From Dromaius novaehollandiae (taxonomy: Eukaryota; Chordata; Aves; Casuariiformes; Dromaiidae): a stretch of 64,000 nt of DNA. The stretch spans positions 16,202,501 to 16,266,500 of the forward strand of contig NC_088113.1 in NCBI RefSeq assembly GCF_036370855.1. The letters run 5' to 3'. The position numbers and the translations under genes were made by a program. Position 1 is the stretch's first letter. Every line of letters starts with the position of its first letter. Below, in pieces: positions 34,701 to 45,600 of the stretch. The notes under the pieces were generated by a model. It ran no database searches. It was not told the DNA's origin and worked only from the letters and a program-made list of their open reading frames with translations.

Positions 34701-37028
34701 ATAATCAGCAGTAATTTCAATGCGCTTTTCAATTTCCCGAATCATTTTCTAGACCACCAGCATATGCAGTCTGTCCTTTCCTTGCCAGGCTGAAAGAGCT
34801 AGCCTGTTCCTCATTCCTCCTGTAGTTATTCATCTTTCTGGTCTTTGCCATCCTTCTCTCGACCGTTTCATTCTACTAAACCTCTTCGGAGATGCAGGGC
34901 CCTGGGACTGTACACAGCATCAACTCATCTTTGATAATAGTTTCTCTGTCTTCCCTTAATGCTGAAGGATAAACAACAATGTAAGTGAACTGTTATCACT
35001 GTTTATTTTAAGGAGTCATTGTGACAGGGTAATGTGTGTTTTGCATTCAGCCCTTATGGGATAGCATTTACTCAGGCGAGTGCATCTAGAAAACCCAAAC
35101 ACAGGTGAGATGCTGTGATAACTCTCTGCTGTAGCAGTGTTCTGATCTTTCCCAGATGGCCATTCAGTCAAGGTAGTACTAGATCAACTGTCCAATGCAT
35201 TTTCTTGCATATGTTGTGGAATGTCCCCAAATTGACCCTAATGCTTTTGACCGGTAGGTGCGATGTTAAGTGTTCCCAGCCGCGATGCACACATTGTTGT
35301 GTTTGCTCCAGCGGAGCAATAATATTTTCTATCAGCTACAGTTCTAAGTGTGAACTCCGAGTTCACCCAGCCCAGTGTTGCAGGAAGATACCCAGCCCAG
35401 CTCTGAGCAAACTAGCAGAGAGATAAGAAATAGCAGAGGTGCATCAGCATAGTACTTTGGCTGAGTTTTTCTTCTTACTAATATTCAGATCAGCACTAAC
35501 TAGCCAAGGCAGAGCCCAATTACGTTGATACAGTAACACTGAGACTATCAACTCACTCAACAAGTCTTCTATCTGTCATATTAATTATTTACTGAAGCTG
35601 TTTTCTTCTTAAACTGTGAAAGCTGAAATATTTCTCTGAGTCTTCTTTTTAATCTTTGCCTAATGATTTTGTAACAGATAATCCAACAGAGACGCGGGAC
35701 TGCGATTTTGTTGACAAATGTGTCCGTAACTCAACTTTGCAGCTCTGAAAACATGGAGCTATTTAAAATAATTTGCTGAAAAAGTAATTACAAAGTGTTC
35801 TGAGGCTGGTACTTGTGTGCAATCTCCTTTTACGTTATTCTTAGCTTTAAAGGAAATTAATCATAGGGTGAACCAGAGCTCCCATCACAGAGACTAGCCA
35901 AAATGCTGTAGCATGTTTGCATGCATATGTTCAGCTGAAATAATGCAGGTGGCTGGACTGTACCCTGAGTCACAACAATTCCCACAGCTTCCCTTAGCGC
36001 TGGGCAGCTGCATGCTACTCCCACGCTTTAACGGGAATTAGTTCAGGGGCTGGTGCCTTAATTACACAGCTCATCTGAAGGGATTTTGTCAGTGTCTCTG
36101 TGGAGTATCAGTCCCGGAGGGGAACACGTCTTTTCAAAGTTCTTAGCACGAGTGAATCAATTAAGGAACTACACTTTGCAGACTAAATGTACTCATCTGC
36201 TTATGTATTTCATTTCCAAGATTGTTCCACTCTCAGTAGAATTTAATTCAGTCCTATAAACTTCTCTGTGGTATGTGAAGACTGAATGATAGGTAACATT
36301 GCATCCTATATCTAAAATCTTGTTGGAAGGACCATAAATATCTACTCTGGCACTGGCTGTATACAGAATTATTTCATAATGGCAGTGCCAGTAAATGCCA
36401 TCAGCAAAATAATAAAGTTCATCAAATCCTCCTTTGCTGTCCAGTGAAAAATACCATTGAAGATACGACTGTCATCATAGCGAGGGGAAGCATATTTTAA
36501 AGTGTAACAGAAAAGAAAGTCTCTTGTGTTATATGAACAAAGGGACGATTAAAGTGATGGGAGGATGTTACAATCCAAAATACAAATGTTTACTCTTCCC
36601 TGTATGGCAGTTTCTGAAAAATGATAGAAACTAATGTCCTATTCTGCCTTGCTTTTATCTGTGCCACATCACTGACTGAGGCTATGCTTTGCCTTCTAAG
36701 CTGGAAGTTGAGGCATCATTGAACTAAGGAGCAAAATTTATCCCTCAGTCTCTAAGGAGAAATTGCAGTACAGTCGCAATGGCCACAGTTTCAGAATTAC
36801 GCGGCCTTGGTCAGGGTCTCTAGTCAACAAGACATAAGGTGCTCTTGCAAGCATTGTCGTCGGAGCTTTCATTCTGTGCAAAAGCCAAAGCAGCTAAAGC
36901 ATGAGGGATGCTCACCTTATGGGAGGGAAAGGATTTTTAAAGATAAGCCAGTGTTCTGCCATATCTACCCTGGAATACCTGGGTGCAGGAGAGCTACTCA
37001 TGCCTTGCTTCCAATCAGACAAATAGCA

Positions 37029-37048
37029 AATAAAAAAAAAAAAAAAAG
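37029..37048. repeat. Poly-A run
   Basis: A stretch of A residues inside aaataaaaaaa-type sequence. No transposon body was recognised directly upstream. Confidence 0.7.
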
Positions 37049-37329
37049 CAAATAGTGAAGTAACAGCCTAAAAAATGAAAAAGAAATGAAAGGGGTTTGG
37101 TTTTGGTTGCTTTTGTTCTTGTTTTGTTTTTTAACTTTTAATGAGTCCAGTGTTATTATAGTGATGTCTCATTAGCAATTTAAAAAATATCTTTAAAGCT
37201 GGCCATCTCCAGTAGCTCCTCCTTTGTTCTCAGCGGACAGACTTCAGGGGATGTGTTAGTGCAGGACCAAAGATCTGCAAGTCTGTGGCAGTGGTGACAT
37301 CTAGAGGATTAGCGCTCTCTGCGTTATTG

Positions 37330-37392
37330 GCAGCTTGGTGCTGCCGGTGAGCCGAAAGGACGTTCCTTCCAACCCTAGGCCATTGTACACGG
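37330..37392 (+). mobile_element. Possible CR1 LINE 3'-end scrap
   Basis: The string cgttccttccaaccctaggc then cattgtac resembles the conserved 3' end of CR1 LINEs (ggtcccttccaaccca.gccattctat). The tail repeat of CR1 is not clear. CR1 is the main LINE of birds and other sauropsids, so this weakly supports the taxonomic call. Confidence 0.38.
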
Positions 37393-39689
37393 CCAGCTCA
37401 ACTAATTTCATAGTGATGTAGCAGAGGAAAAAATTAAAAGAAGTCTCTGTGTGCATATATAACTGTCCCCTGAGAAAACACCGTGCTCTCATAGTTCTGT
37501 ACCCTCACTGTAGTTTCGTATTTCATTAACTAATAGTATAGGCTATGCTACTGCAAGCAAAGAATAAAAAAACAAAATCGGTTACTTTATTGTTGTGATT
37601 AGCTGAGTTACCAGAGTGCTTATGTCTGGGGACATTCTCCGACTTTGTTCCCAGAGTCAGAGTCAAGTGACCACGTAACGCAGAACAGACGCAGCTCTGC
37701 TGTTGCAGGGAAGTATTTCCACTGCCCTCCTTCCGATCACTGGGAGTATCTTGCCCTGGAAGCAGTGCACAAATAGTCTGAATTACAACTACGACTGCAA
37801 CTGCAATGACTTGATGCTCCTGTTTTCTGCAATCCTAACAAGAGGCAAGATGCGGGGTTTAGGCACTGTGAGTATATAAAGAGAAGGCGTACGTGGGAGT
37901 TTAAACTCTGCTGCAGGGCTGCTTCTTCCCACTTCTTTGAGACCCTGCAGTACCTTAGTGAGAGCCCTGGGTTCGCTCAGCCTCCCTGTTCCCGGCAGCT
38001 CCAGCTCTTCACCTTAGCTCTTGAGCTCCTCGGCACAGGACCGTGCAGCGGCAGAGCTCCCAGGCTGCTGCGCAGCTCGCCAGCCGTGCAGCCACCAGCC
38101 TCCTCTACCTCCCCTGCCCTGTGCGGCCAGAAATGCCTTCAGGCGCAGTGCCTTTTACCAGGAAAGTGGGTCCGTTGTTCCCCTGCCATTTTCCCCTTTA
38201 GAGCTGCATGAGAACAACCAAGTCTAACAGGCAAAGTCAGCCTGGCCCAGTGCTCCTGCACGAAATACTGAACTTCCAGTGCCCAGGGACGGATGAAACC
38301 TTTACTGCTAGAATTTTAACAACCTAATTACGCTGGAGTCAACCAGGAGAGATTTGTAAAGCTGTAAAATAAGCTAATTCTCTTCTAAATCGTTTCAAAA
38401 ACTAAACAGCACAAACTCTTTGAAACCAAAGGGCAGGTTTGACTCCTTTTAAAGAGATTGTACTTTGTAAGGCCCAAACTCGGTGCTGGTGACCCAAGCA
38501 TTTAACAAGTATTTGTGAGGAATAGCAGGGAAATGGATTTCTAGGCTTGTTTCCCCGCAAAAGGGAAAGTGATAGCCGTCTCCGTGTCTTTGGGGCGGTC
38601 CCGGGCCCTTACAGAGGCTGTACGTGGCGTCCTGTTCCCACGCACACGGCAGGAACAAACAGCAGCTGGCAGCTTCCCTGGTCGGCAGCCCAAGTCTCCT
38701 CTGCCAGTCAGTGCTGTCCTAGGAGGTCTCTTCCGTATTTTCCCCCCAGGCTCACACCACCTCTCTGCGTACTTGTTTGCTGCTTCTTTCCCTCCCAGAC
38801 ACCGCAGCCAAATCAGCACCCAGATCAGCTGTGTGCTGTATTTGCAGCGAGTTTCCAAGAAAACCCCGTGGGCTGCACAGTCATACTTAGGACTTGCCAA
38901 ACCTTAGGCAGTGCCTTTTTTTTTTTAAGGCAGTAAGTAAGGTCACTAAAAAAAGAGGCCTGTAATTGCTTCATCACCGAGCCTGACAGAGAAGTGGGTA
39001 GCACTGCTCCTTGCTTCAGCTAAGTTTCGTGTTGCTTGTGGGAATGAGAGTACTGACCTACGAGGACGGTGTTTGCAGGATGCTGGCGAAATTCCGGCAC
39101 ATCCAGTTGGTCTCTGCTGGTTAACCTGAACAGAAAGTCACGTTACGGAGGTCGGGCATCTGAGTAAGACCTCAGTCATCCAGCTGCAATTCGCTCAGTT
39201 CTTACTTGTCTTTTCCGAAAGGTCGCGTGATCTTTTCAAACACTGATTCAGAAAAGAGTGTTTGTGTCCCGCTACTGCTTTTATTAGTCAAATGGACTTA
39301 ACACAGCATGCTTAAAGTGCAACACACAGCTTCTTGCAGGAGGCTTTGGCCTTCTCCTTCAGAAAGGCAGCTGCCGCGTTTGCTCAGAGTAAAATGTAGT
39401 GAGAGCCGCAAAACTGCAAAGACGGTTTTTGGGAATGACGTGTTTCACAAGGAGCATGAAACATTGCCGGCTGCATAGGAGGCCCTTAGTTTTTAAACCG
39501 ATTTGACCCTACCGCTGGACAGGACTGCATGCATTACTTATCGCTCCTGGACGCGCGCCAGTGTTATTGCAAGATTACTCGCCCAGTTATTTGTTTCTGC
39601 CCGTGAGCGCTATCTCAGCGCACGAAACCAACCGGTTTTGTTTTTCACTACCTTTGTTGATAAGAGCCAACAGATGTCAGTGTAGCCTG

Positions 39690-39840
39690 AATAACAGGAG
39701 GCCGGGCCGGTGCAGCGGGGAGCCGGCTCCGCGGGAACATCCCTCCGTGGGAGCCGCGGCGGGCGAGCGAGGAAGCGCGCCGGGGAGAGGGGGAGAGGGC
39801 CGCGCGGAGGCTGGAGAGGCTCTCACAGCTAAAAATACCC
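39690..39840. promoter_or_regulatory. Small CpG island, possible promoter
   Basis: A compact stretch is full of CpG dinucleotides (ggccgggccggtgcagcgg, ccgcggcgggcgagcg, gcgcgccgggg) in otherwise AT-rich DNA. No known start exon was recognised in it. It lies about 8.4 kb upstream of PIEZO-like exon 2 and 6.4 kb upstream of GNAL, so it could be the orphaned promoter of the dead channel gene or of a non-coding transcript. Confidence 0.5.
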
Positions 39841-42800
39841 GCCCAAGTAATTTTAAAAACACATTCAAGGGTCCTTACAAACACAGAGGCTCGTGTTGAC
39901 AGAACCGGACCGCTCATTTGTGTTGTGTATTATCCTTGAAAACTTGCTGTGTTTATGCAGGGAGTCCCATGACAACCCTGGCTCACTGGAGGGGCCACAA
40001 TGATCTCAACAACAACCGTGTCGCTTTATCTGCTAGAAAGGGACGGAGGGGAAACAGGAAGGATCTGCAGTCTGTAGGAAAACCAGTTAAGAAATGGAAA
40101 TAAGCTGTTTTATCAAAATATTGCTATTCTGTTTTCACAAGCACAGTCCCAGAGGTTTTCTAGCCCAACGCTGGACAGCTATTATGTAGTACGCTGCTGC
40201 TAGATATATGCATAAACCCCAGTACAACCAGGGGAATTAGACAGGTCATCTGGTTAAGTGAATTCTGAATGAAAAGGGGTTTAAAAGCATGCTCTTCCCC
40301 CCCCCCCCCCCAGCTGAAGCCCTAAGTATTTCTCAAGGTGATGGCTTAAGGCCCCCAAGAGCTACTGTAGGGAACCTCACAGACGATCTTCAATTGGTGA
40401 AAAATGGTAAATACTTTGTTATTCTTGAAGTAAAATTGAGACGTGATGCTAAGAATGAACTAAGAGTCTGTAGAGATAGTCAAGGGGAAACAGCCAATTT
40501 CACTGCGTGCAACAGAGGGAAAGTCTGGACTTTGGCGTGTGGATGGTGATATTGGCTGGTTCTGTGCCCAGGGATCCCGACTTGTCAGTGGTCAGCCCAG
40601 AGCACAGACTGCCATTTCTACCAAAAAGTGCTTCAGTGAGAGCCTTCAGAAGTCTGGCAAGAGGAATACACCCAGGAACAAATAATCACACTTTAATTTA
40701 TACCCACATTGTCAGTTTGAACTCATAATGCAGTACTCACAGTGACCAACAAGTCCTTTTTCTTGCCACAACCAGTCAGTTATCCCTCACTGCATTGCTA
40801 GGACCAGAGAGAACATAAATGTTAGACAGGATGATGAAGGATCTCATGGGAATTTCTTTGGGATAGCTAACATCTGCACAAAGTCAATCAGGATATTAAT
40901 GACTTGGATGGCTATCGCTTCAGCCGCGCTCTACACACAGTGAGGTGCACAGCTTAGCTTCTGGAGTCCAGGACTTGGCCCTGCAGGTTCAGGAAACCTA
41001 AGATGGACTGGAAGGGTGTCAGAACGGACATTTAGACCAGGATGCTGTCCCCCCACAGTCAATCTATATATTCCAGTCTCCCCACATAAAGGCTTTGCTC
41101 TCTTTATACGTGGAATGGTTTTGAATCTCTTCCTAGATGAAGGGTGGTTTTGCTCAGCCTACGTCCTCGTGAGCCCAGGGTGGGAAGCTAAAAATCTGCT
41201 GTGCAGTAACAGTAATATAGCATTTGTTGACAGTGTCTTGGGAACATACTCCTATGACTAGAAGCACTTTTGTCATTTTGTATCTGAAATACAGTTCAAA
41301 TGTAGCTAATCATAACGGTCATCTCTTATCTGAAAATCATGATGTTTATTTTACACATGAACTGGCTATGAGTTAAGAGATGTGACAAGGCCACTGAAAG
41401 TGGCTTTGTGGTTGTAGGTATTAACAACTCTTGGCTCTCAAATCTGAAAGAAGAAAAAAGTTAACAGTTTAAATGCATACATAAACAGGGATTTAGCAAC
41501 CCAAGATTGAAATTAGGCACTCAATTACCTTTTCTAATCTAGAGATTAATACAGGAAATAGAGGAATGACAGCAACTACATATTGACCTGAAGCAAAGGG
41601 CTAAAAGTAGAGACTGGATGGAACCTGCTTCTGCTAAAATTAATGGAAAACACTCAGTTTGTAGTGGATGTTGAATCATGTAGACTCTGGGCCAACTTTA
41701 CAAATGCAGAGGCCTGCTTTTATGCCCTAAAAGCCTTATTTTGCACTTGGGTGGCAAGATTTATTTTTCAGGGATACTCAGCACCCCTTGTTGCTCTAGG
41801 CTTGCTAGGAATTGCAGTTACAGGGCCTCTTTGAAAAGCTAACTCCTTTACTGAAGGTCCCTTTAACTGAGTGCCAGGCTACAGCCACCTACATTGGAAA
41901 AGTTGAGTGCAACTCAGTGCACTGGAGAGAGGACTGCCTGTGGGAGGGGGAGCACCAGAAAACTCATGAATGACTCTGACACATTAATGTTTTGCAACAC
42001 GAAATGAACATTGCATGTATAGATCACTTACAGTAATAGGGTTGGGAGTTTTCCTAGGATGTCTTGAGTTCAATCAATTATTTTCTCTCCCAAGGCACAA
42101 ATAAATGCAAATTTTGCTCATTTACATTTCTCTTGCTGACATATTTCCTGGTGGTGATCCAAGTTCTTTTACTTGTGTGTCCATGTCTCTTCTTCTAATG
42201 CTGCAGTCTCGGTTATTGCCTCTCTTTCTCTTTTCCTTGAAACTTTAGCATTCCCAGATGGCCTGCTCTGCTTTTTAACCGCTACACTTTCCCCCCCCCC
42301 CCGTTGCAGATGGTAGAGGCAACAGAATAAAGATCTAGAGAGATCTGGAGATCTTGATCTCCCTTGCTCTTTGGGAGAGCAATTCTCTATTCCCTTCCTA
42401 CCCTGCTGGGGAGTCGGGAAGAGGCAGGGTCTCGAGTCACCCCCACTCTGCTAGCCTGCCAGAGGGATGGGGGTAGAGATGTGTGTGAAAGCAGCAGACT
42501 GTACAGCCACAATATTTCCGTGGACTCCCTGCCTCAGACAGCCTTCTGATACACCTGATGTGGAGGACGTCTTCTGGGCTGGTACAGCCATGCGTTGTCC
42601 CAACAGGTGACTGAGTTTTACAAGAGGCAAGTCTCCTCAGGCATTTGGCTTTTCTTAAATTTTGCACTCTCTTCATTTTTTCCTACAAAAATTACTAGGG
42701 AAGTTTTCATAGCAAGAATTTAACAATCAAGAAACTTTTATCTCAGCTCTCACTTTACTATGCATGGACACTTGCTTCTTGTAAATGTGGTACATTATGT

Positions 42801-43457
42801 TTTTTTGCCTAGGGAGTTTGAAAGAAGCTGAACACATTACATGAGGCTCCTGGGGCCATGCAGTTTGTCATGCATAGACGAAGCAGTGTAAATACGGAGT
42901 GTGTGGTTGTGGGCATGACCTGTGCCTGTTGGAAACACACTCCTTATTTTGTGAAACCCACTTAATCTGTGCTCTTTAAACCTGAAACTGGCACATGGTA
43001 TAAATTCTCCAAGTATGTGGATGAATACTATACATAAATGGTAAAAGATGGTTTGATCTTGGAGGTAACCACCTCTGCTATCTTTCAAATTGTATGTGAT
43101 TTCAAAAAGTTGTTAACCTGTGTCTGCCTATGTGTCATGCACTCTTTACCCAGCTGAAATATATGACTTTATCCTTGTTGTCTGAAATCCATCAGAAATT
43201 TTGCCACTAACTTTAACCGGAATAAGCCGGGAAGCTGATGAACAGTGCCTCACACTGTTAACAAGGGGAAGTAGAGGAGCTATGGAGTTATACAGTAACT
43301 GTAGCCAGGGCTGTAACCAGGAATATACCAGAACGTGTAATTTCTGATTTCCTAAAACAGGTAATTCATAAGTCTTACGTGTTATGGTAGGGAATTAGAG
43401 GTGCAATAGGATGAGGGAAAGCCTGACTTTCACTTTCAAGTTCTACTTCATTTTCAG
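39841..43457. other. No gene recognised
   Basis: Mostly unique AT-rich sequence with runs of C at about 40297-40311 and 42292-42302. A palindrome-rich patch made of agatct and gatc strings lies at about 42330-42362. The short open frames look like chance. Confidence 0.5.
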
Positions 43458-43506
43458 ATTTCTACTTTAGATCGTATCTGGGAGAGAAAAGGACCTTACA
43501 ACAAAG
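43458..43506 (+). other. Exon-like block with strong splice sites (candidate)
   Basis: The block is flanked by ttcattttcag and GTAAGT. One open frame reads ISTLDRIWERKGPYNK. I do not recognise a family. It is listed because both splice signals are near consensus and another such block follows 455 bp downstream on the same strand. Confidence 0.25.
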
Positions 43507-43961
43507 GTAAGTTTGATGTGCTGTGTAGAAAAATCTGGAGCATTGATATATCCTTTAAGATTAAGTCACCTGAACTGGAAAGGTTTTCAAAGTCATGAAA
43601 ACAAGTGACATGAATCCTAAACTCATCTTACTATGAACTGCACAAACAGGAAAAATGTTTATCTTCTTGCAGAGCCAGGGGAACAAATTCATGGGCTGAA
43701 TGCTGCTTTCTGACTTCTCATTTTACATTTTGGTTTTGTTTGGAATTTTTTTTTCTTCACAAGCACTCAAATGTTCCCATTCCTTTTGCAGACGGCGCAC
43801 AGATCCCCACAACATAACAAGCTTCTCAGAATTGTCCCATCTCTAAGGATAACCTTACCCTTGTTCTAGTGCCTCCCCAAAAACACAGGAAGAAAAAGAA
43901 AATTGTTGTTAATAATCCTGTAGCCTGACCTTTCCATTTGCTTGGTGTCTTACATTCTCAG

Positions 43962-44030
43962 GGGTATGTTCATCAGCTGGACGAACTCTCAGTCATGGAG
44001 GAAAAGGCATTTCGGCAACGGAGACAGAAA
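43962..44030 (+). other. Exon-like block with strong splice sites (candidate)
   Basis: This 69-nt block sits between cttacattctcag and GTGAGT. One frame is open through all 23 codons and reads GYVHQLDELSVMEEKAFRQ followed by RRQK, which has a coding-like composition. No family was recognised. It could be an exon of a transcript that runs toward GNAL, or chance. Confidence 0.3.
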
Positions 44031-45206
44031 GTGAGTCATGTGAGCATCTAAAGCACGTTGTGAGATTGGTTCATTTGTGCTGTACACAACTGTCTCTGAA
44101 GCTTAGGATTGTGCAACTTGTGATCTGTGCAAAGTGAACTAATCTGCTGTGCAATGATTTAATTTGTATACCTACTAATTATTGTAACAGCCAGGCAGTA
44201 GGCTACTGGTTAGGTGCCTTGAGTGTTGCACAGGCAACACAACAAACTGGAAGAAGCCGAGGTTCTCAGGTGATGCCCTTCTCCAGGAACAAACTCGCTG
44301 ACTTTCCACTGGATAACTTGTGGGAGCGAAGAGGTAACAATCTGGTCCTGTTACCGGGCCCCACTGAAAGTGAGTCAAATAGAAATAAATTTGTCATTGA
44401 AAAAACTGACGTCCTTCTTACAAGGAACATAAACACACAGTGTCTTCTTATGGAATAGGTGCAAAACACTCTGGGTATGTTCCCACTGTGAAGCATTTGC
44501 TTTTGTCTGTGTTTGAGCCCAAACTCACAGATCATTTTAATACATTTTCTGAACTTTTTCCTGGCATCCCCACTTGCCTTCGTTGATTGTGCCTGGAAAC
44601 AATCCGGGAGGAGGATGCCAGAGAGCCAGTTCCCAGAGAAGCCCGAGTTCCCCCCCGCTGCGCAGGGTGGTGGTGAGCCTCGCAGGCAAGCCAGCAGCCA
44701 GCCGCCGAGGACTTGTTTGCTGTTGCCTTCCAGCAGAGGCAGGACCCAGGCGTGTGGGTACTCCTCCTCTGCTTCAGTGCAAAGCCAAACAGGTTAGTTT
44801 AGGCCCTCCTGAAACGTCTAATTCTTGAGTCCCAACAGTAGCAAAGATGGGGAGAAAAAAAAGAAGTATGTGAGCTGGTTAACTCATCTGATTACAAGTG
44901 ACCTCTGTGGACAGTTCTGCAGCTCCTGCAGGGTAGCCCTTACTCCTTCAAAGCCGTCCTGCTGATTTCAGCAACAGAAACAGTATGACTATGACCCAGA
45001 CTTGTGCTGTAGGATAGGACCTGCTCAACCTTCTGGGTGGTGTTTATAAGGAGGGAGGAAAGGGTCACTGCAGCTCTCTTAACAGCTCCAGCCTTTGGCT
45101 AGCACAGATTCCCAGGAAGATTTTGAAAGAGAAATTTATGGCAATACGCAAGTTGTGAGAGAGCACTGAAGGGAGAAACTGAGATTTTAATAATAACCAT
45201 ACAGGC

Positions 45207-45482
45207 TATTCGCAGAAGACATGCTAAAGCACAGATAGATGGTTGGAAAGCTCTAACTCCAGAATGCAGGATGTGTGACCAGGCCCTAGAGACTATTAGT
45301 CATATTGTAAGTGAATGCTCAGAGCTGTCTGGAGATGAGTATAAAATACAGTATGACAAAATTGGCAGTACTGTGCACAGAGTGTGCTGCCAGAGGAGGG
45401 AAGAATATTACCATAGGCAGTATTATCACCCCCGGCCAGGTAAAACGATAGCACCTGAGGAGGTAAATTTGAAGTTTATTGT
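45207..45482 (+). mobile_element. Non-LTR retrotransposon relic: CCHC zinc knuckle after the reverse transcriptase
   Basis: An open frame reads AIRRRHAKAQIDGWKAL, then PECRMCDQALETISHIVSEC, then SELSGDEYKIQYDKIGSTVH. The cysteine and histidine spacing C-X2-C-X8-H-X4-C and the following (L.)..Y..(R/Q)(H/Y)D.I...VH pattern are those of the C-terminal zinc knuckle of non-LTR elements that encode a restriction-like endonuclease (R2, R4, Hero and relatives). The reverse transcriptase core is absent, so this is a 5'-truncated copy. It begins right after tttaataataaccatacag, which resembles a splice acceptor. The clade is not settled by eye. Confidence 0.72.
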
Positions 45483-45600
45483 AAGAAACCAGATGTGGAG
45501 GTCACAAAACAGCAGAGCAAGCGAGCAAGCTTTGTCATTAACGTCCTGCCGGACGCCAGTGCGGACAGACAACCCAAGAAACCCCGTGCAAGTAAGGGCA
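45483..45600 (+). mobile_element. Restriction-like endonuclease remnant of the same element, frameshifted
   Basis: In a second frame the text reads KKPDVEVTKQQSKRASFVIN then VLPDAS. Related elements read (R/K)PD-V-V-.-D-K-.-.-K-K-A-.-L-I-D-I-A-V-P. The (R/K)PD motif of the endonuclease is kept but the later catalytic Asp of L-I-D is Asn here. The frame differs from the zinc-knuckle frame, so the element is doubly dead. A GTAAGG donor-like site lies at 45591-45596, close to where similarity ends. Confidence 0.65.

Larger units (their letters stand above)
31257..39689. other. No gene recognised; expected site of the missing PIEZO-like first exon
   Basis: This stretch lies upstream of the most 5' PIEZO-like exon. 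I looked on the minus strand for a start exon coding a short hydrophobic N terminus ending in phase 1 with a GT donor and found none that is convincing. The DNA is AT-rich to about 37.2 kb, with slightly higher GC from about 37.8 to 38.9 kb. A MIR relic and a CR1-like scrap are listed separately. Confidence 0.5.

Noticed and set aside
39648-39917. Minus-strand frame in the 39.7-kb CpG island as a start exon of the PIEZO-like gene
   Set aside because: It has a GTAGTG donor but codes an Arg/Pro-rich peptide instead of the hydrophobic PIEZO N terminus.
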